A DNA stretch of 64,000 bases from Sipunculus nudus (Eukaryota > Annelida > Sipuncula > Golfingiida > Sipunculidae), in assembly GCA_026874595.1 (NCBI GenBank), contig CM049306.1:80812142-80876141 (forward strand), read 5' to 3'. The notes under the pieces are model-generated. The model ran no database searches. It worked only from the letters and a program-made list of their open reading frames with translations, and was not told where the DNA came from. The position numbers and the translations under genes are program-made. Shown here in pieces: positions 13,501 through 28,469 of this stretch (position 1 is its first letter; every line of letters starts with the position of its first letter).

Positions 13501-16500
13501 TTATGTCTTACATTATGCACATATGTTTGGGCATTGCATATTTGTTTAAGTGCCAAAGTTAAGTGTTTACTGCAACTTCATTGCTGATTTAAGTTTATAT
13601 AAAATATTTAGTGTTTCGAAATTACTTAGTATTCTTTACAGGGAGTATTTTAACGCGCGGGTCACCCCTATTTGTGCAGTTGTTAATCGGAAATCTGTAT
13701 CTGTGCAGTTTTGTCTCAGTTACACATTACTTTTTATGGCAGTATACCAGTATGTCATTGAATTTGGTTTTTACAAGGATATAGGCCATGAAATTTGCTC
13801 TAATATTATTTGCAAATGTTCTGTTATTTTTCTGTAATGATCATACAGAAAATATGTTATTTTCAGTCAACATTAATTGATGGTATTTTTTAAATATTAA
13901 ATTATTATTAATAAAAAATTACAGAGTATCAGATTTCGTTTTGCCTTTGTAATAAAATGAAGTATAGTCTTATTTATATGTCAGTGATAACATATGGGTA
14001 AATTTTCTTGTTTTCTGCAAACCAGGGAACGCTTAATTACATGTTTGTTCAGTTTTTAAGTTTCTGATGATATAACATGATTTTTTTATAAACATCAGAA
14101 GCAACCCGAAGATACCATGCTCAGAACATGGTACCACTTAAACAAGGATTAACATATCACGTGACCGTCAGAGCCATCACCGGAGCAGGGCGCGTTTTGG
14201 AGACCTGCTCTGACGGAGTGACCGTGGATACAACACCGCCACAAGCCCGCTTCACCGAGCTCGGACCAGAGGGTTCAGACCGACACAGTGACGTCATCTA
14301 CCAGAGGGAGACTGACTCCATTACTGCCATGTGGAATGTCTCTGACTCACTCGCTCCTGTGGAAACCGTCATGGCCAATTTCGGATTATACCCGGGTGAG
14401 TGTTCCTGTGCTTGCTAAGCACCATGCAGGTTCCATGCAGCGGCATTTTGCCCCTCTAACACCAGCGTGTCTATCTAGATGTCAGAGTGACATGGCTTGG
14501 TTTTGAAACAAAAAACAATATTTTCACCATCCTTGACAACATCAGATGCACTAGAAAAACAAACCAGACCAACTATATGATTGTGTACTTTCTAACAACT
14601 GATGGGATTCAGCATGTGTTTAAATCCTGTTGAATGTTAGTTAAATTACTGCTCGCGTACAATTATGTCTACCCCTGATTATGTGGACACCAGCCAAGTC
14701 GTGCGAGGGTCATGACATAACAGAGGTTACCATGAAGATGGGATGTCAGGATTTATTAGGGGCCCGAATTAGATCGGGAAATCAGTCGTAAATGTCCATG
14801 AGAGTAATATTACTAATATCAGTTTATGGTCCTAAGTTACACCCAAGTGCTGGTATTTATCAGAGTATGATCCGCCAGATGTAAAAAGTTGATGTCCGTG
14901 ACACATTTAATCTTTTTATTATGATCAAGCGGGGGATCCGATAACTGGCACTGAAAAACAGACAAAAATGATCTAGTTTTTGAAACCAAAACCTAAATAG
15001 AAATAAATATCACCAAGGCTTTGGGCAGTTAAGGTTATACAAATATATCATGCGTAGTTAATTATATTTTTAGCTTTCCATTGATTAATTTTTAAATTTT
15101 TATTTGCGAAGCAGAATAACGATGTATTGTGCGTATTTTACATCAAACGAAAGTTTAAGTCATCCCACATTACTATTCAGATATATTAATTTTTCTGTTT
15201 AATGCATTTGATATAATAAAGGTTTCAGATGAAGAAGATACGGTTATTTACATGTATTTGAGATAATTAACGTGACTGAAATATCCTTTTTTTTAACACT
15301 TTGGAATGTGGTATCGCCGATATGCTTGTCACAAAAAGAAAATTAAAAAAAACCCTTTGGGCTTTTCAGTATTATTAAATTATATAAAAAGGAAATCCAT
15401 ATGCAGTAATACAATATGATGGTTTGAACATTTCAGGGGATACCTCCATAATACATAACCAATCCTTCCCAGCTGTTGGCGGCTTACCAAATGCACTCGC
15501 AAGACCAGCTGACAGTGGCCGCTCCAACTACCTGTCTCTTAAGGCCTGGAACGGTGTAAGTACGACATATAATGTAATATAATATAATATAATAAAGTAT
15601 GAATATGGTTAAATTTCGAGAGATAAAACGCTGCCTGGTGGTTATGACCTCGGAATAATGCGCATTCTTTCCCATTCCTTAGGACCTTTCAAAGAGAAAT
15701 TCAGTTGTATACTATGTGATCATCTTTATTCTCCAGATAAACTTCCGCACAAAATTCATTTCCCAATCCAAATGTCATACCTTTTCCCCTTTCATTATAG
15801 TGTTAACTGTATAGTATTCATTTCTTGTGTATATTTTATTCTCAGCTTGGCTTGGAGACTTTGTTGATGTCACCGGCATTTGTCGTGGATCAGTCACCGC
15901 CAGAGGATGGGAACGTTCAGTGTCCAAGTTTCATTGCTGGTAAGTGCATGGCTTCAATGTGATTCCACCAAATGTCTGTGACATTTCCATATACATTAAA
16001 CACGTCATTTCACACACACACACACTTTATCCGATGAATATATTTCATCAATTTATGGATTTGTCCGTGCCATGTGCGATTCATGCGATTGGCCTCAGTG
16101 GGAATTTTATAATACGTTACGCTAACGCTTGATTCCGAAAGCTTGGACTAGACACAGTTTGTTATCAAATATCTGAATTTTATGAGATAATTGGTGATTA
16201 TTGATCATAATTAAATAAGTAGTAAGAATGTACAACAAAAATATTATAAATTTCAGGAGAGCTGTACATGACGTGTACATGGAACGGTTTCTCTGACCTT
16301 GAGAGCGGCATCGATCACTTCAAGGTCGGCTTTGGAAGCTTCCCCGGTGACGACTCCCTTGTAGCTTTTAAGGAGATGCCGCTCGATAAACAACATCACA
16401 CTTTTACAGGTAATCATATTAACTATTAGTGTAAACCTTTTAAAGAAAACTGAATATGTGCTAACATCCGCCATTGCAATTTTTTTAAACCCTTTCAGTG

Positions 16501-16512
16501 GAACCCATGGCT

Positions 16513-16572
<60 letters not shown>

Positions 16573-19500
16573 TATATATATACTGAATATGAATGTTTTT
16601 TGTAGAACAAATCTCATCCAAGGTATGATAGTCCTACAGGATCGGTATATTAATTATGATCCTCATCAATAAATATATTGTAGAATTCGGTTCAGGAGTA
16701 TCACTTACTGTCTAACTGACAAACTTACGAAAACAAACAGACACGAGTTAAAACATAACCTCCTTGGCTATAATTATAAATGTTTTTGATGGAAAGAATT
16801 TACTATTTATTTAGGTATGGATCAGCTTTCATTAATACACCAGAAGAAATACTTTGTGACCGTGATTGCTGTGAACCGTGTCGGACAGCAATCGGATGGA
16901 GGAACGGCTTCTGTCGTGGTGGACGACACACCGCCCGAAGTATGCCTGGTATTTCTTACAGCATATAAAAAGGAATATATGGTATTCATAATTACAATTA
17001 CTCTGCATACTCGGTTATGCACGTGACAAAATATACACTACAGTTTTACGTCGTATTTTGATTAACTTTTCCTTCTAGTATCTTAATAATGTTTCATTTA
17101 TCATAAACGTTTAATAAATCTTGTGCATATGCACACCAATATATATGGGTCAATGGGCAGCCCCGCCCAAGATTGTTGTGGGGTAGTAATATAATGTATA
17201 ACGAATTTTACATTTAACTAATTGACACTGAATGATGACACAAAAAACCGACATGTAACTTCAACATAAAACGACATTTCAGGAAGGAATGGTGGTTGAG
17301 CTGTCCAGTACTGCTTCATCCGGTACAAACGCCGTGGATAAGTCGAATGTCTGTGGAAATGGGAAAGGTAGGTGTCCATTTATAATGATCATTGTTCCTG
17401 AATGTAAACTATCCCTTGTATTAATTATCAAGTCCACAGCGTGGTTTAAATATCAGAAAATGCTTTAAAAGTCATAACACTGGCCTTCGATATTAATCCG
17501 GTATAAATATATTGATTTGCAGGAGAATAGCTGAACTTTTATCTCCTTGGATAATTACCAGTCTTAAATTGAACATGCACAAAAACGTTATGTTCTTTAC
17601 TGTTTCGCCGCGTTGTTATTGCATCCAGTCGTCTTTTTCTCTCCTTAGTCTGTCCTGAAATGGATGCTATATGTCAGAGATCAACCTCCACCATCTCCGT
17701 CGCATTCGAGCCTTTCGAGGATTCAGAATCCGGCGTCACAAGGTAATAATAAATAAAAAAATTGTAAGATACCAGACATAATGCTTAAAATTAAGATACA
17801 ATATACACATGTAACGAATCTTTAACATATTTTTACACATTGATTTAATAGGAAATATCCTGTCAACCCGACCATTATGCTTGCTGGAAATCTATACCAT
17901 GTCACAGCAATACCATCTATGTAAATGAGGCAGTGGTGAACTGCCATAACAAATGGATATATAATATCTACGTCCGTTCCTTTTTTTTTCAGATATCAGA
18001 TAAGTGTTGGCAGTTCATATGGAGGAAACCAGATACAGGATTTCATAGATGTCGCTGAAGGTCACTTTCAGGTCACGCTGCGGGACCTTGACTTAACTCG
18101 GGTCCGTCGAGCGTTTGTTACCGTGAAGGCTTATAACGGGGCAGGTCTGTACAGCGTAGCCACCTCTAACGGGGTCTACATCAGCAGGATAAGCGCAGGG
18201 CTTCCTCCACTCAGACAACCTGTAATATATGACGGGCATATACCAGGAAAAGACCTGTAAGTGGCACATTTGTAGATATTGTAAATACCATAAATTGATG
18301 GGTTTTTACATATATTTGGGCATAAAATATTTTTCCAAGAAAAACTATATTGCAGCATCTTATTTTGAAATACTCGTATGAACACACACACATACTTGAA
18401 TATATATGTGTGTGTGTGTGTTTGTGTAACATTTTCAAAATTACGAGAACTTAATCACTTAATAATTAGCAAAAAGAATAATATGTAACGTATATAATGA
18501 TATGTTGCATATTTATCTACAGCGATTATCAGGACCATAATGACGGCATTTCCGCTTCCTGGGACTTCTCAGGAGATCCTTGCCCGATAACCAAATATGA
18601 GTGGTCTATCCACAGAATGGATGGCAAAGTCATGCTTCCCTTTGCTACTCTGTCTAAGGGTAAATTTTCTTACGTTTACAGTTTCAAAGAACGAATTTCA
18701 ATTTCATTGATCTGAATCAGTTTGCAAGTGATATTAATTGATTATATTATAAAAGTTATCTTAATAAAAGGAATTCTTTGAATAAATAATGTTTTTGCTG
18801 GACATTAACTTTAAAAAGTTTACTAAATTTTATGTACGGAGTAATTCCTATTTTATAACGTAAGATGGTGCTTTTTTTTGACAAGATGTTGTACTTCGTG
18901 TTACAAATATGGACTCCATATAACAGCTGTAAGCAAATCCCAAAGCCATTAGTTTATTGAATAGTAAAAACTAGAAATCCCAAATAAAATCTGTATATGG
19001 AGTAGTTTATGAATTTAATATACACTTAATATATAATATAATTATCAATCATATTTGCAAAACACAGCCTCATACAACAGTCTGAGTCATATCAAAAAGT
19101 ACTGTAACCTACGGCAACAAAAAATATAATTTTCATTTTAACTTTTTTATATTAGACCAGACCAAGGGCGAAGCTGACGAGTTGGAAATGCGTGATGGAG
19201 AGACTTACTTCACACTTGTCCGGGCCACCAATCAGCTTGGTCACGTGTTCACACGGCGGTCTGACGGAATACAAATACAAATAGAACCCCTGCTGCCGGG
19301 CAGCGTGAGAGATGGTGATATATTTGGCTTTGACCTTGCCTTCCAGCCCTCTCTGACAGAACTGTCTGCCAACTGGGATGGCTTTGGCAAAGAATCTGAG
19401 GAGTTCCAGTCAAGGGCACTTCCAGGTAGGAATAGTGTTGAAGTAATAAGTTATAATAATGGTGTAAATTATTTACAGTTACTTTTTATGATAAACAATC

Positions 19501-22500
19501 TTAGACTAATTATATGTTGCAGATATATTATTTCAGAGTTATTTATATGTTTTATTCATTCATAAATAGATTAAAATCAAATTACATATTTTTCATATGA
19601 ATTTAAGCAAAAACAAAACTGTTTGTGTTGATAATTGTTTAAGTCGTTTCTACACCCACACCCACACATACATGCATACATAAATACATACATACACACA
19701 TATATGCATACATACACACACACACATATATATATATAATCTAAAGTGTGCCTTTTTCAGGACCAGCTATTAAAAGATTCCATGCGGCATGTTTTACAAA
19801 ATCATTCTTTCCGATTTATTGAGGGTCTGATTTTAGTCGACCGAGCACATATGTATTTCTTAAGTTGTCCAATGTACGGTTTGTTTAATAGTGAGCTCGG
19901 TTTGTTTTTTCTTGGCAGTCCTTGCAGATTTGGAGACAGAGATTGGCCGGCATCAGGTCATTGATTATTATGAGGTGGCGGCCGGCACGGATCGTCGTTA
20001 TCCGGTCACCAGGGAGAATATCCAACCCTTCATAAATGTGGGCAAAAACAAAACGTGGACGTTTGAGCATCTCCAACTTACACCGAAAACCGCCGTCTAC
20101 TACATAACAGTCCGAGCCCACAGTGTCTCCACGGCAACCGTAGAGGTCGTTAGTAATGGAATCAAGGTCGGAATGGGAGGTCATATCGTGAGCGTTGGGG
20201 AAGTAACTGTTAAGAGGTAATAAAAACCTAATCGACTTTATCTTAAATGTCGTCTTAATCGACACACTATGTTCATCTGATTAAGTAAAACTCTATCTGT
20301 AATAAAAATTACCTCCACGATAATACAGTTATTGATGCCACAGGTAGATTGGATGATTTAAAGTACAAAAGTGAAAGAAAAGCTGTGTTAAATGTTAACA
20401 TACATTGGAGACTGAGGCTTATAGGGACGGAACTAAATCTACTATGGAAAGGGGTTATGTATACATTCATGCTTGTCAGTCGCTCTGAATAGAAGAAGCT
20501 ACAAAATATCAGATTGATTAATTTCAAGTGATACTTTGTTTGATAATTATTATAATTAAAGGGTGTAAATTGGGGTTCATGTACATCTTTTTCGCTGTAC
20601 GTGTATTCAAGTTCAAGCTGAGATTTGGGGTTGTTCCTGCAACTTTGTAACCTATTTACCATTCATAGATACTGTGGCATTGGTTAATTTAGCGTGTATG
20701 AATTTTCGCGCGTTTTTTCATTTTTCAACATTTGCGCCGTCCGAATTTTCGCGGAAATCAGTATGTTTAGGTAATTCTTTTTAGTCAAATTATTACAATA
20801 TTTAAACTATTACATAAATGATAGGTTTGTAGCGCAACCTACCTCGAAAATAATAAGCTTTGGTTGACCCCGTTTATGGTACAGGCGACTGAGTACCGTG
20901 ACCGCAAGGTATAATAAATACGGAATTAACCGGAATTAACCTTATGATAGATTGCTCCTCTTCCTCTGTGTAGATACATACCTTCCACAACGGAGCTTGA
21001 TATCAGCTGGAAAGGTTTCCGTTTTGCTTACCCAACTCTTCTGTACCAATGGGGCCTTGGAAAATACACGGCGCAACTGAAAGACACAGACTGCATGGAT
21101 CTTGTAAGTATAATATTGTAATGTTACCCGACCTATTATGATGTTACATTTACAAAATCTGCCAAAAACTTCATGACAGTTGAGCGTCAGATATATAAAA
21201 TCTCTAATAATATTGATATTTATGATATTAACAATTAATTGATAATAATAAGAATAATTATTATTATTTTTAATATTATAATGTTCACATAAAAAATAAA
21301 TAAAACAAGCTTCTACTATATTAAACTGAAACGTTGAATTTGCACTGAGAAATATGGCCTCATTCAATAAAAGTATTTATCAGAACGTATTTGAAACTTA
21401 TTTCATATGTACCATCTGCTTGGTTTTAATATATGCATATTATCATGTTTAATCTGTCAATTACAGGAGCACCATAAAGAGACGAACAAAAGAGTGGCTG
21501 GAAAACTTGCCCATTTGTTTGATGTTAACGAGTTAACCACGTCAGTCAGTGACACGTTTGTGAAAGCATCAGGTCTGGACTTGAAACATAACCACAGCTA
21601 CCTTGCGGCGGTTATTGCTGTAGACCAAACAGGTGGGTGTATGATGTCCACAGCTGACTTCACAGTGGACACCACACCCCCAGTGGAAGGAACATTGAAC
21701 GTCGGGCATGACTTTGGAAAGGTTGGTTTCCTACACTATCGGTGTTTATTGGTGTATCCATACTTTTAGGACTACCCGTATTTGTGATATTATCACTTAT
21801 TCAATTACATCATCGTATTATCCGTTAAATGTATGTATATCAACTCAATAAGCATCTCTAAAATAGAAACTAGTCAGTCCTTTGAGATTTTTTGTGATGT
21901 CTTTCAGGCTGTGGTCTTTGTGCACGACGCCAGTGTAATGGAGATAAGATGGTCAGGTTTCAGTGATCCTGAGAGTGACGTCACACAATATGAAGTAGCA
22001 ATCGTTGAAGGCGCTAGGTGCACGCCACCAGAAGCAAGCACCGTGGAAGGACGATATACAAGATTATCCGGTCAAATGACCTCATATACAGCTGTAGACT
22101 TGGAATTGCAGGTAGTTGTTTCATTTAAGAAAAATCGTTCTCGATTATTTAAATGCACAGTTTTCATGAGCAATGCAAGCGTCACATGGATGTCTGTGAT
22201 GTTTACTTGTTAATGATTTTATTCATCTAGTTTTCCCGTATAAAGTCATCGGATATATATTTAAAACACCATTATCACCATGGCGACAATTTAAACCAAT
22301 ATCGTACATTCCCTTTCAGACGAATACTCCTTACTATGTGTTCCTGAGAACCACCAACGGTGCTGGACTGTCCATCGTGACTGTGAGTAAAACCATCATG
22401 CTGGATCCGATGGAGCCCGGTGCAGGAACTGTAATCGACGGAGATAACATCATGGCGGACAAGAAGTTCCAGAGCTCCCTCTCAGAGGTCAAAGGCAAGT

Positions 22501-25500
22501 TGGACGAAACAATTATATATTGAAAAGTAATACGACATGGCCGTTCGACGTTTAATATTTACGTGATTAAGTTCATTATTATGGGTTGAGCTGAATATGT
22601 CCTCCGTCTCTAACTTTAATGTTAATTGCTTTATTTCAGGATCATTCCTGTACCTTCCGACTGCCACGAACAACGCTTGTCCACATGTCACGTATAGTCT
22701 GGACATTGCAAACGGTGACTGGCAGAGCATCCAAACCAAAGGCATGAATGGCAGAAAGGACCAGAATGTCATATTTAAGCACAAAATGGTAAGCAGTTTT
22801 GGTGCAAAATTTCATGGCAATAATTATCACACCAGGTACATCAGTATATATTGTGTAATAATAACACATTAATATTGTGTAGCATAGTGTCATACACAAA
22901 ATGAAACCCGTATCTACTCGAGGGGGAATCCAGAAAGGTCGGGGTCCACAAAAATAAATCAGTGAGCCAAAAAAAGCATCTACACTTGCAATAAATTATG
23001 ATAGAAATGTTTGTCGAAAAGAGTATGCATCAACGAACTGTTCGTTGTATGGATTAAATCATTGTTACTGCAATGAGTGGAGACGAGATTATTTTAAACT
23101 GAATATTATTATATTATTAATTATATAATTTCGAAGAAAAAGTCCTTAAAAAATACCAGGTACAGCACATGAAACTCTTTTTATTGGTAATGATATTTAT
23201 TTTTGAAAAGGTTAAACACGTTAAGGATATTGGTACAGAGCTTACCCTGAAACGTGACGTCACGGCTGAGCGGCTGCAGAGCTCTTCAATTCATACCAAG
23301 GCACATCTGGCCAAAGGAGGAAAGTACAAGGTAATTATTGTCAGATTACGAAGGTCTACCTAATCATTATTTGCTGAAAGACGTGTACGTGATTGGTAAG
23401 AGAACAAAAAAAAGAAAAGTAAGCGATTATTCCAGTTGTGATTTATTATTGTAGTGATTATTGTAAATAGATAAAGCTATGCGGGGTCGTTAAAAATATG
23501 ATCCGATTGTGTTTTACATTTACTCATTATAGTTTTTAATAATTAATTGTTTAGTAATTGAAGTTATGATGAATAAATTAAAATATTGATATATTAAACT
23601 ATTAATACATTCATTTGTTCAGAGCGGGTTATATCTACTATGCTGCTTGCATTTTACGTAACAGTTCAGCCTGAAGGCAGCTAGTGGGGAGCTCCGTGCC
23701 GTGACCTCTGTGTGTATTCGAGATGGTCCTGTGGGTGAAGTCTGGGACTACCCTGGAAACAACAGTCTTCCGCAAGACGACCAGAATGATCTTACTGGAG
23801 TTGTCATACCAGACGGTTTATTAGAGGATACAGGCGCCGATTACCCGTACACCTGGAACCAGTTTAGAGGATTTGGGATGCAAATACGACCTGGTCAGTT
23901 TATTGTTAAGAACACAAAATAAGTAAAAATATCTTTTTTGTATATCAATAAATAGCTTATAACAAGTTCAAAAAGTATTTGTAAAATTGGATCCATTCCG
24001 AATGAAGATTTTTTATACCTTTCGCCCAGCACTCACACTCGTTATAATAATTATTAATAAAATATTTTTGTATTAATCTTTTTACCCGTTTGTTTCTGTA
24101 GCTGATTCAAATGAGAGCGTGTCAGCCCTGCTGGTCTGGGTAAAAGCTAGAAACCAGACATGGTCCGACAGTGTGGAGCTTACCTTTGACCCATCAGATG
24201 ATTGGCATGACTACAAAATAACTGTCAATGAAAATGAGCCGAGTGCTTTAAAGGTATGAACCTATATTTAATTTCCAACCTATATGTTATAACAGCTTCA
24301 TCATTTTTTTTTATTCATATTTTCCTGAAAAAAAAAATATATTTTGCGAGAAATTTCAAGGATGGTTTCATACAACATTTAATCTAATTGGAAATTTTAG
24401 TTATGCCCGTTTCATTAATACATTTGATATAAATATATATATATCTATTTTTTTGTCCATTTTTATCACCTGTTTTAATCTTACAGGACGATGGAACTCT
24501 TGCTGTCTACGTGGACGGTAAGATGAAGGTGATGATGTCTGGTGTTCCCAGTCTGTCTGACGACGCGGTGTTCCAGGTCCAGCTGTGGAACGATGAAGAT
24601 TATCTCCCTCAAATTACAGACAAATTCAATCCTCCCAAGACAAAGGCGCTCATCAAAAACATGCAGTAAGTGCAATTTCCCTGACACCGGGATTAACAGT
24701 GAATATAACTGATTTCTAATGTGAATTGGCTAACGTATATTACTGTGTATCGATATATCAGCGTATTAATTTTTTTTTTAAATTGGTTATAGGTTCAATG
24801 TTTACATAAAAAATCAATTAACATAGATGATGAATTAGAATATGCACTTGCAGCACCTTGTATAACGCGAAATATTATACATGAATGGGTGATTAACGAA
24901 TTATAAAGGTATACTTAACTTTAATATGTGTCATAACAAATATATTGCATGTATGGTTGATTAAGGAACAAGCTTTACTACATGTTCGTGTGTTTCCCTT
25001 TAAAGAATGCCTCCGCCGGTGGACGAGCCGTGTCGGTTTGTCACTGTGTTCCGTGGAGGAGCCAGCCCTGTAGAATCCTTTTACGCTGCTGTCGGATCAG
25101 CGCCTCTGATGGACGACGTAGCACCTTACCGGCAGGTAAGTCTCCAGGTGTTAGAACAACTTTATGACAGTATATGATTCGGATATTGTATGGTCTTAAG
25201 TGATGCAGTATCTGAAACTTGAGTGACAGTAGGCAGGAGGTTATGCGTTCACCCCCATTCGTGTGTTCGTGTGATTTTTCACAACATAACTCGCACAATC
25301 GTGAACGGATGTCATGAAATTTCAGGGCATTTCACGAATGAGCCACTAAGGAATCGATTATAGTTTGGTGTAGAACCTGCACATTATCCGGATTCAGGAA
25401 CGCCATAAAGGAATATTCACTAATGTATTGTCACTTATGCATGAATGAACCTTGGCATATAGGCCGAATAAGTGAACGCAAACAAAGTTTCCTGAGCATC

Positions 25501-26046
25501 CCGAAAAAGGGACCTTACACATGGCGGAGGCTTGTTATCTTAGTATGCAGATTTCTAGTCATCTGTTTCAAATTAGACCCTTACAAAAGTAAAGTCTCTC
25601 TAACAATTCAAACATATACTTTTGACATTATGCTTTAGAAATCGGTTCTTGTTTTCTTCCAGGTGTCGCGTCCATGTTTGCCATGTGTTAATCAATGCCT
25701 TCAGTGTGATCCCAACTGCAAGGACACTGCTGTCCAGTCCATTAGGTTTGCCCTTGATGGTCTGACATTGCCCTTCGTTCCAGACTCTGCAAACTCAACA
25801 AATGTCACGATTGTGTTTCTGTCTGTGAAAGCAGTATCAGGTAATCATTTTTTGTAACTTCATTCTGTGATAAGGGTTTCATTTACATGACAGACTAGTG
25901 CTACGCAATGGTCGTTTCAAACAATAATGTTTTGGGTAAAATGTTCTAAGCTGCTAAACAACGATTGATTAATGGTGAGTCTGCATAAATGTATATCCAC
26001 AAATGCATCTGATGAATAATTCATCGTTAGTGCGTCATGCAGTTTC

Positions 26047-26092
<46 letters not shown>

Positions 26093-28421
26093 CCATAACC
26101 ACACTTAGAAGCTATGTTAATTGGCCTGTGCATAACTCGCTGAAACATGCCTTTAGTATGTTTTACATATAATGTCCGATATACTGCATGGACGCTCTAT
26201 GGCATACCTATGCTGACAGGGTCTGGCCGCGAGGTGGTGGCCTCCTCTGATGGGGTTTACATTGACGTCACGCCCCCAGAGATCACATACCTAGTACACG
26301 TGGATACAAGCTGGTCCAGTCAGGAACCCAGCAGGTATCAGGGCAGCAACAGCTCCATAGCAGTCATCTGGGAGGCCACAGATCCACAGAGTGAGGTCAG
26401 TGTAAACACTTTTTATATTGAAAAGTTCGCATTGTAATATATACCTTTATACTTATATATAAGTATAGGAATAAGATATTTGTTTAATTTTGGATATACA
26501 TGTACTTAATTTATTAATTTATAAGTTTTCAAAGCTATAACCATATTGATAAAGGGAAATGCAGAAATTCGTATATGTTTTGTTTATTATATGTAATAGT
26601 TGATAAATGGAGCTATGTACCATGTGGTGTTTTTTTTTAATAATGTCATCGTGATCATGTTACCAGTATAGAAAAGGAACTTTTTTATAGTTGCTCTAAA
26701 ATGTATGGTTTCTCTTATGTGGTCAGATAGTAGAATACAGATGGGCTATTGGAACCTCTCCCGGAAGCGAGGATATTCAGAAATTCACGATCGTCAGCAA
26801 GCAGGCCTTTGCCTTAAACGATAAACTAGAAGGTAGCCTTCAGGACAATATGACGTACTATGCAACACTAAAGGTTAAGAATCAAGCTGGACTAGTTACC
26901 ACTAAGACATCAGAAGGTAAATTAACTTTATTCAGCATTTAATGAAAAAAATAAACCTGTATAATGGTTGTGAATGGTTGAGTTTTCTATATATTATAAA
27001 TGTCAAATGCACATGATTAGGAAAGCCCCACGCAAGGCAGTATTTCGAATGTCAGAGGTTGTATCGGCATTTTACATTTTGGCTTTGTAACAAAATACTT
27101 TCGACAATGCTTTTTTGTCTGTATATATATATAATACTAATTGTGATTTTATATGAGACCTTAATATAGCTAAAATACGAAAATTGAAATTGATTACCAA
27201 ACTTATCAATACTCGTATTTTTACTTGTTCTATACCTTTGGCTCTCAAGTCCTTGCTTGATTCAAATTAGCCTCCGCTATATTCCCGGGTTTATTCGTGT
27301 AACTGTAACTGTACATTTTTGTGAATATTTTTGTAATGTTCCTGAATCTGGATCATCCGCCTGATCCACACCAAAATCTACTCGACGCTTCATAAGATTC
27401 CGTTCATGATTGCTTTGGTTATGGTGTACACAAACGCACACAATAATGAATGAATGAACGCATACCCTCTTGGCTGAGGCAAAAATTGTAATAGAGTCGA
27501 ACCTCTCTTGGTGGACACCTCCATAAAGAGGGCACACCTACAAAGTGAGCACTTTCGGGCAGTCCCATTTTTCTTATCTTTATTATGTTTAGCTAAAGTG
27601 GGCACTTTTTCCGAGCTAATGTGGACACTTCATCGATTTTCATAGTTGCAGTATCTTCCCAATTAAACTTTCGAAGCTTTATTTATTGTGAATTTGTAAT
27701 TATTAGCGATCAGAATAATAGCTTATTATTAAATATTTATATTTCAACTGTTTATGATAATGATCAAACAGATAAATAAAAAGCCAGAGGTCCTTATTTA
27801 ATAATAATAATAATAGCTTTCTTGACTCAAGGTTAGGTATGGATAAATGCATACAAATTAGACTTCTTTCATGTGTCTGCACATGCTATGGTCAGCTAGA
27901 CTGGCTGTCTGGGGATGGTTTATAGCAAGCAGTGAACGCACCACTCGGTAGCTACTAATACTCTTCTTATAGGCATTCTTCGATCTGACAGTCACTAGGC
28001 TTTCTTTTGTAATCGAAGCAAAGAAACTGCTATAGTAAATACCATAAGTAGATGGCCTGCTCATTCACCCATGCAGTTACTTGGTACTCTGAGATAAAGT
28101 AACAGGATAAGGTCCCCCTGGCCCAGGGCAGTTTTATTTAGCAACTGCAGATCAACACCAAACACTGATCATTCGCATGTATGCTGTGTCGTATTCAATG
28201 TTACTGTCCCGTTATAACGTGTCAACCAGAACTAAAATATAAAGGTTTGACATTGCCCAAAGTGTACCTGTACAAAGATTCTGAGAATGGCTGATCTTAG
28301 AGAAAGTTTGAAGAACATTATGGCATAAATTAAGGATGCATTAGGTAACTTAACAAAATATTAGAAATATTTAAATAACAGGATAAATGCTTGTAGGGTT
28401 TGTCCATAGATCTTTGTTATA

Positions 28422-28469
<48 letters not shown>

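Noticed and set aside
26147-26219. Extension of receptor exon 45 upstream to include an in-frame stretch
   Set aside because: The previous exon already supplies that FN3 strand and ends in phase 1, which fits the acceptor at 26219/26220.
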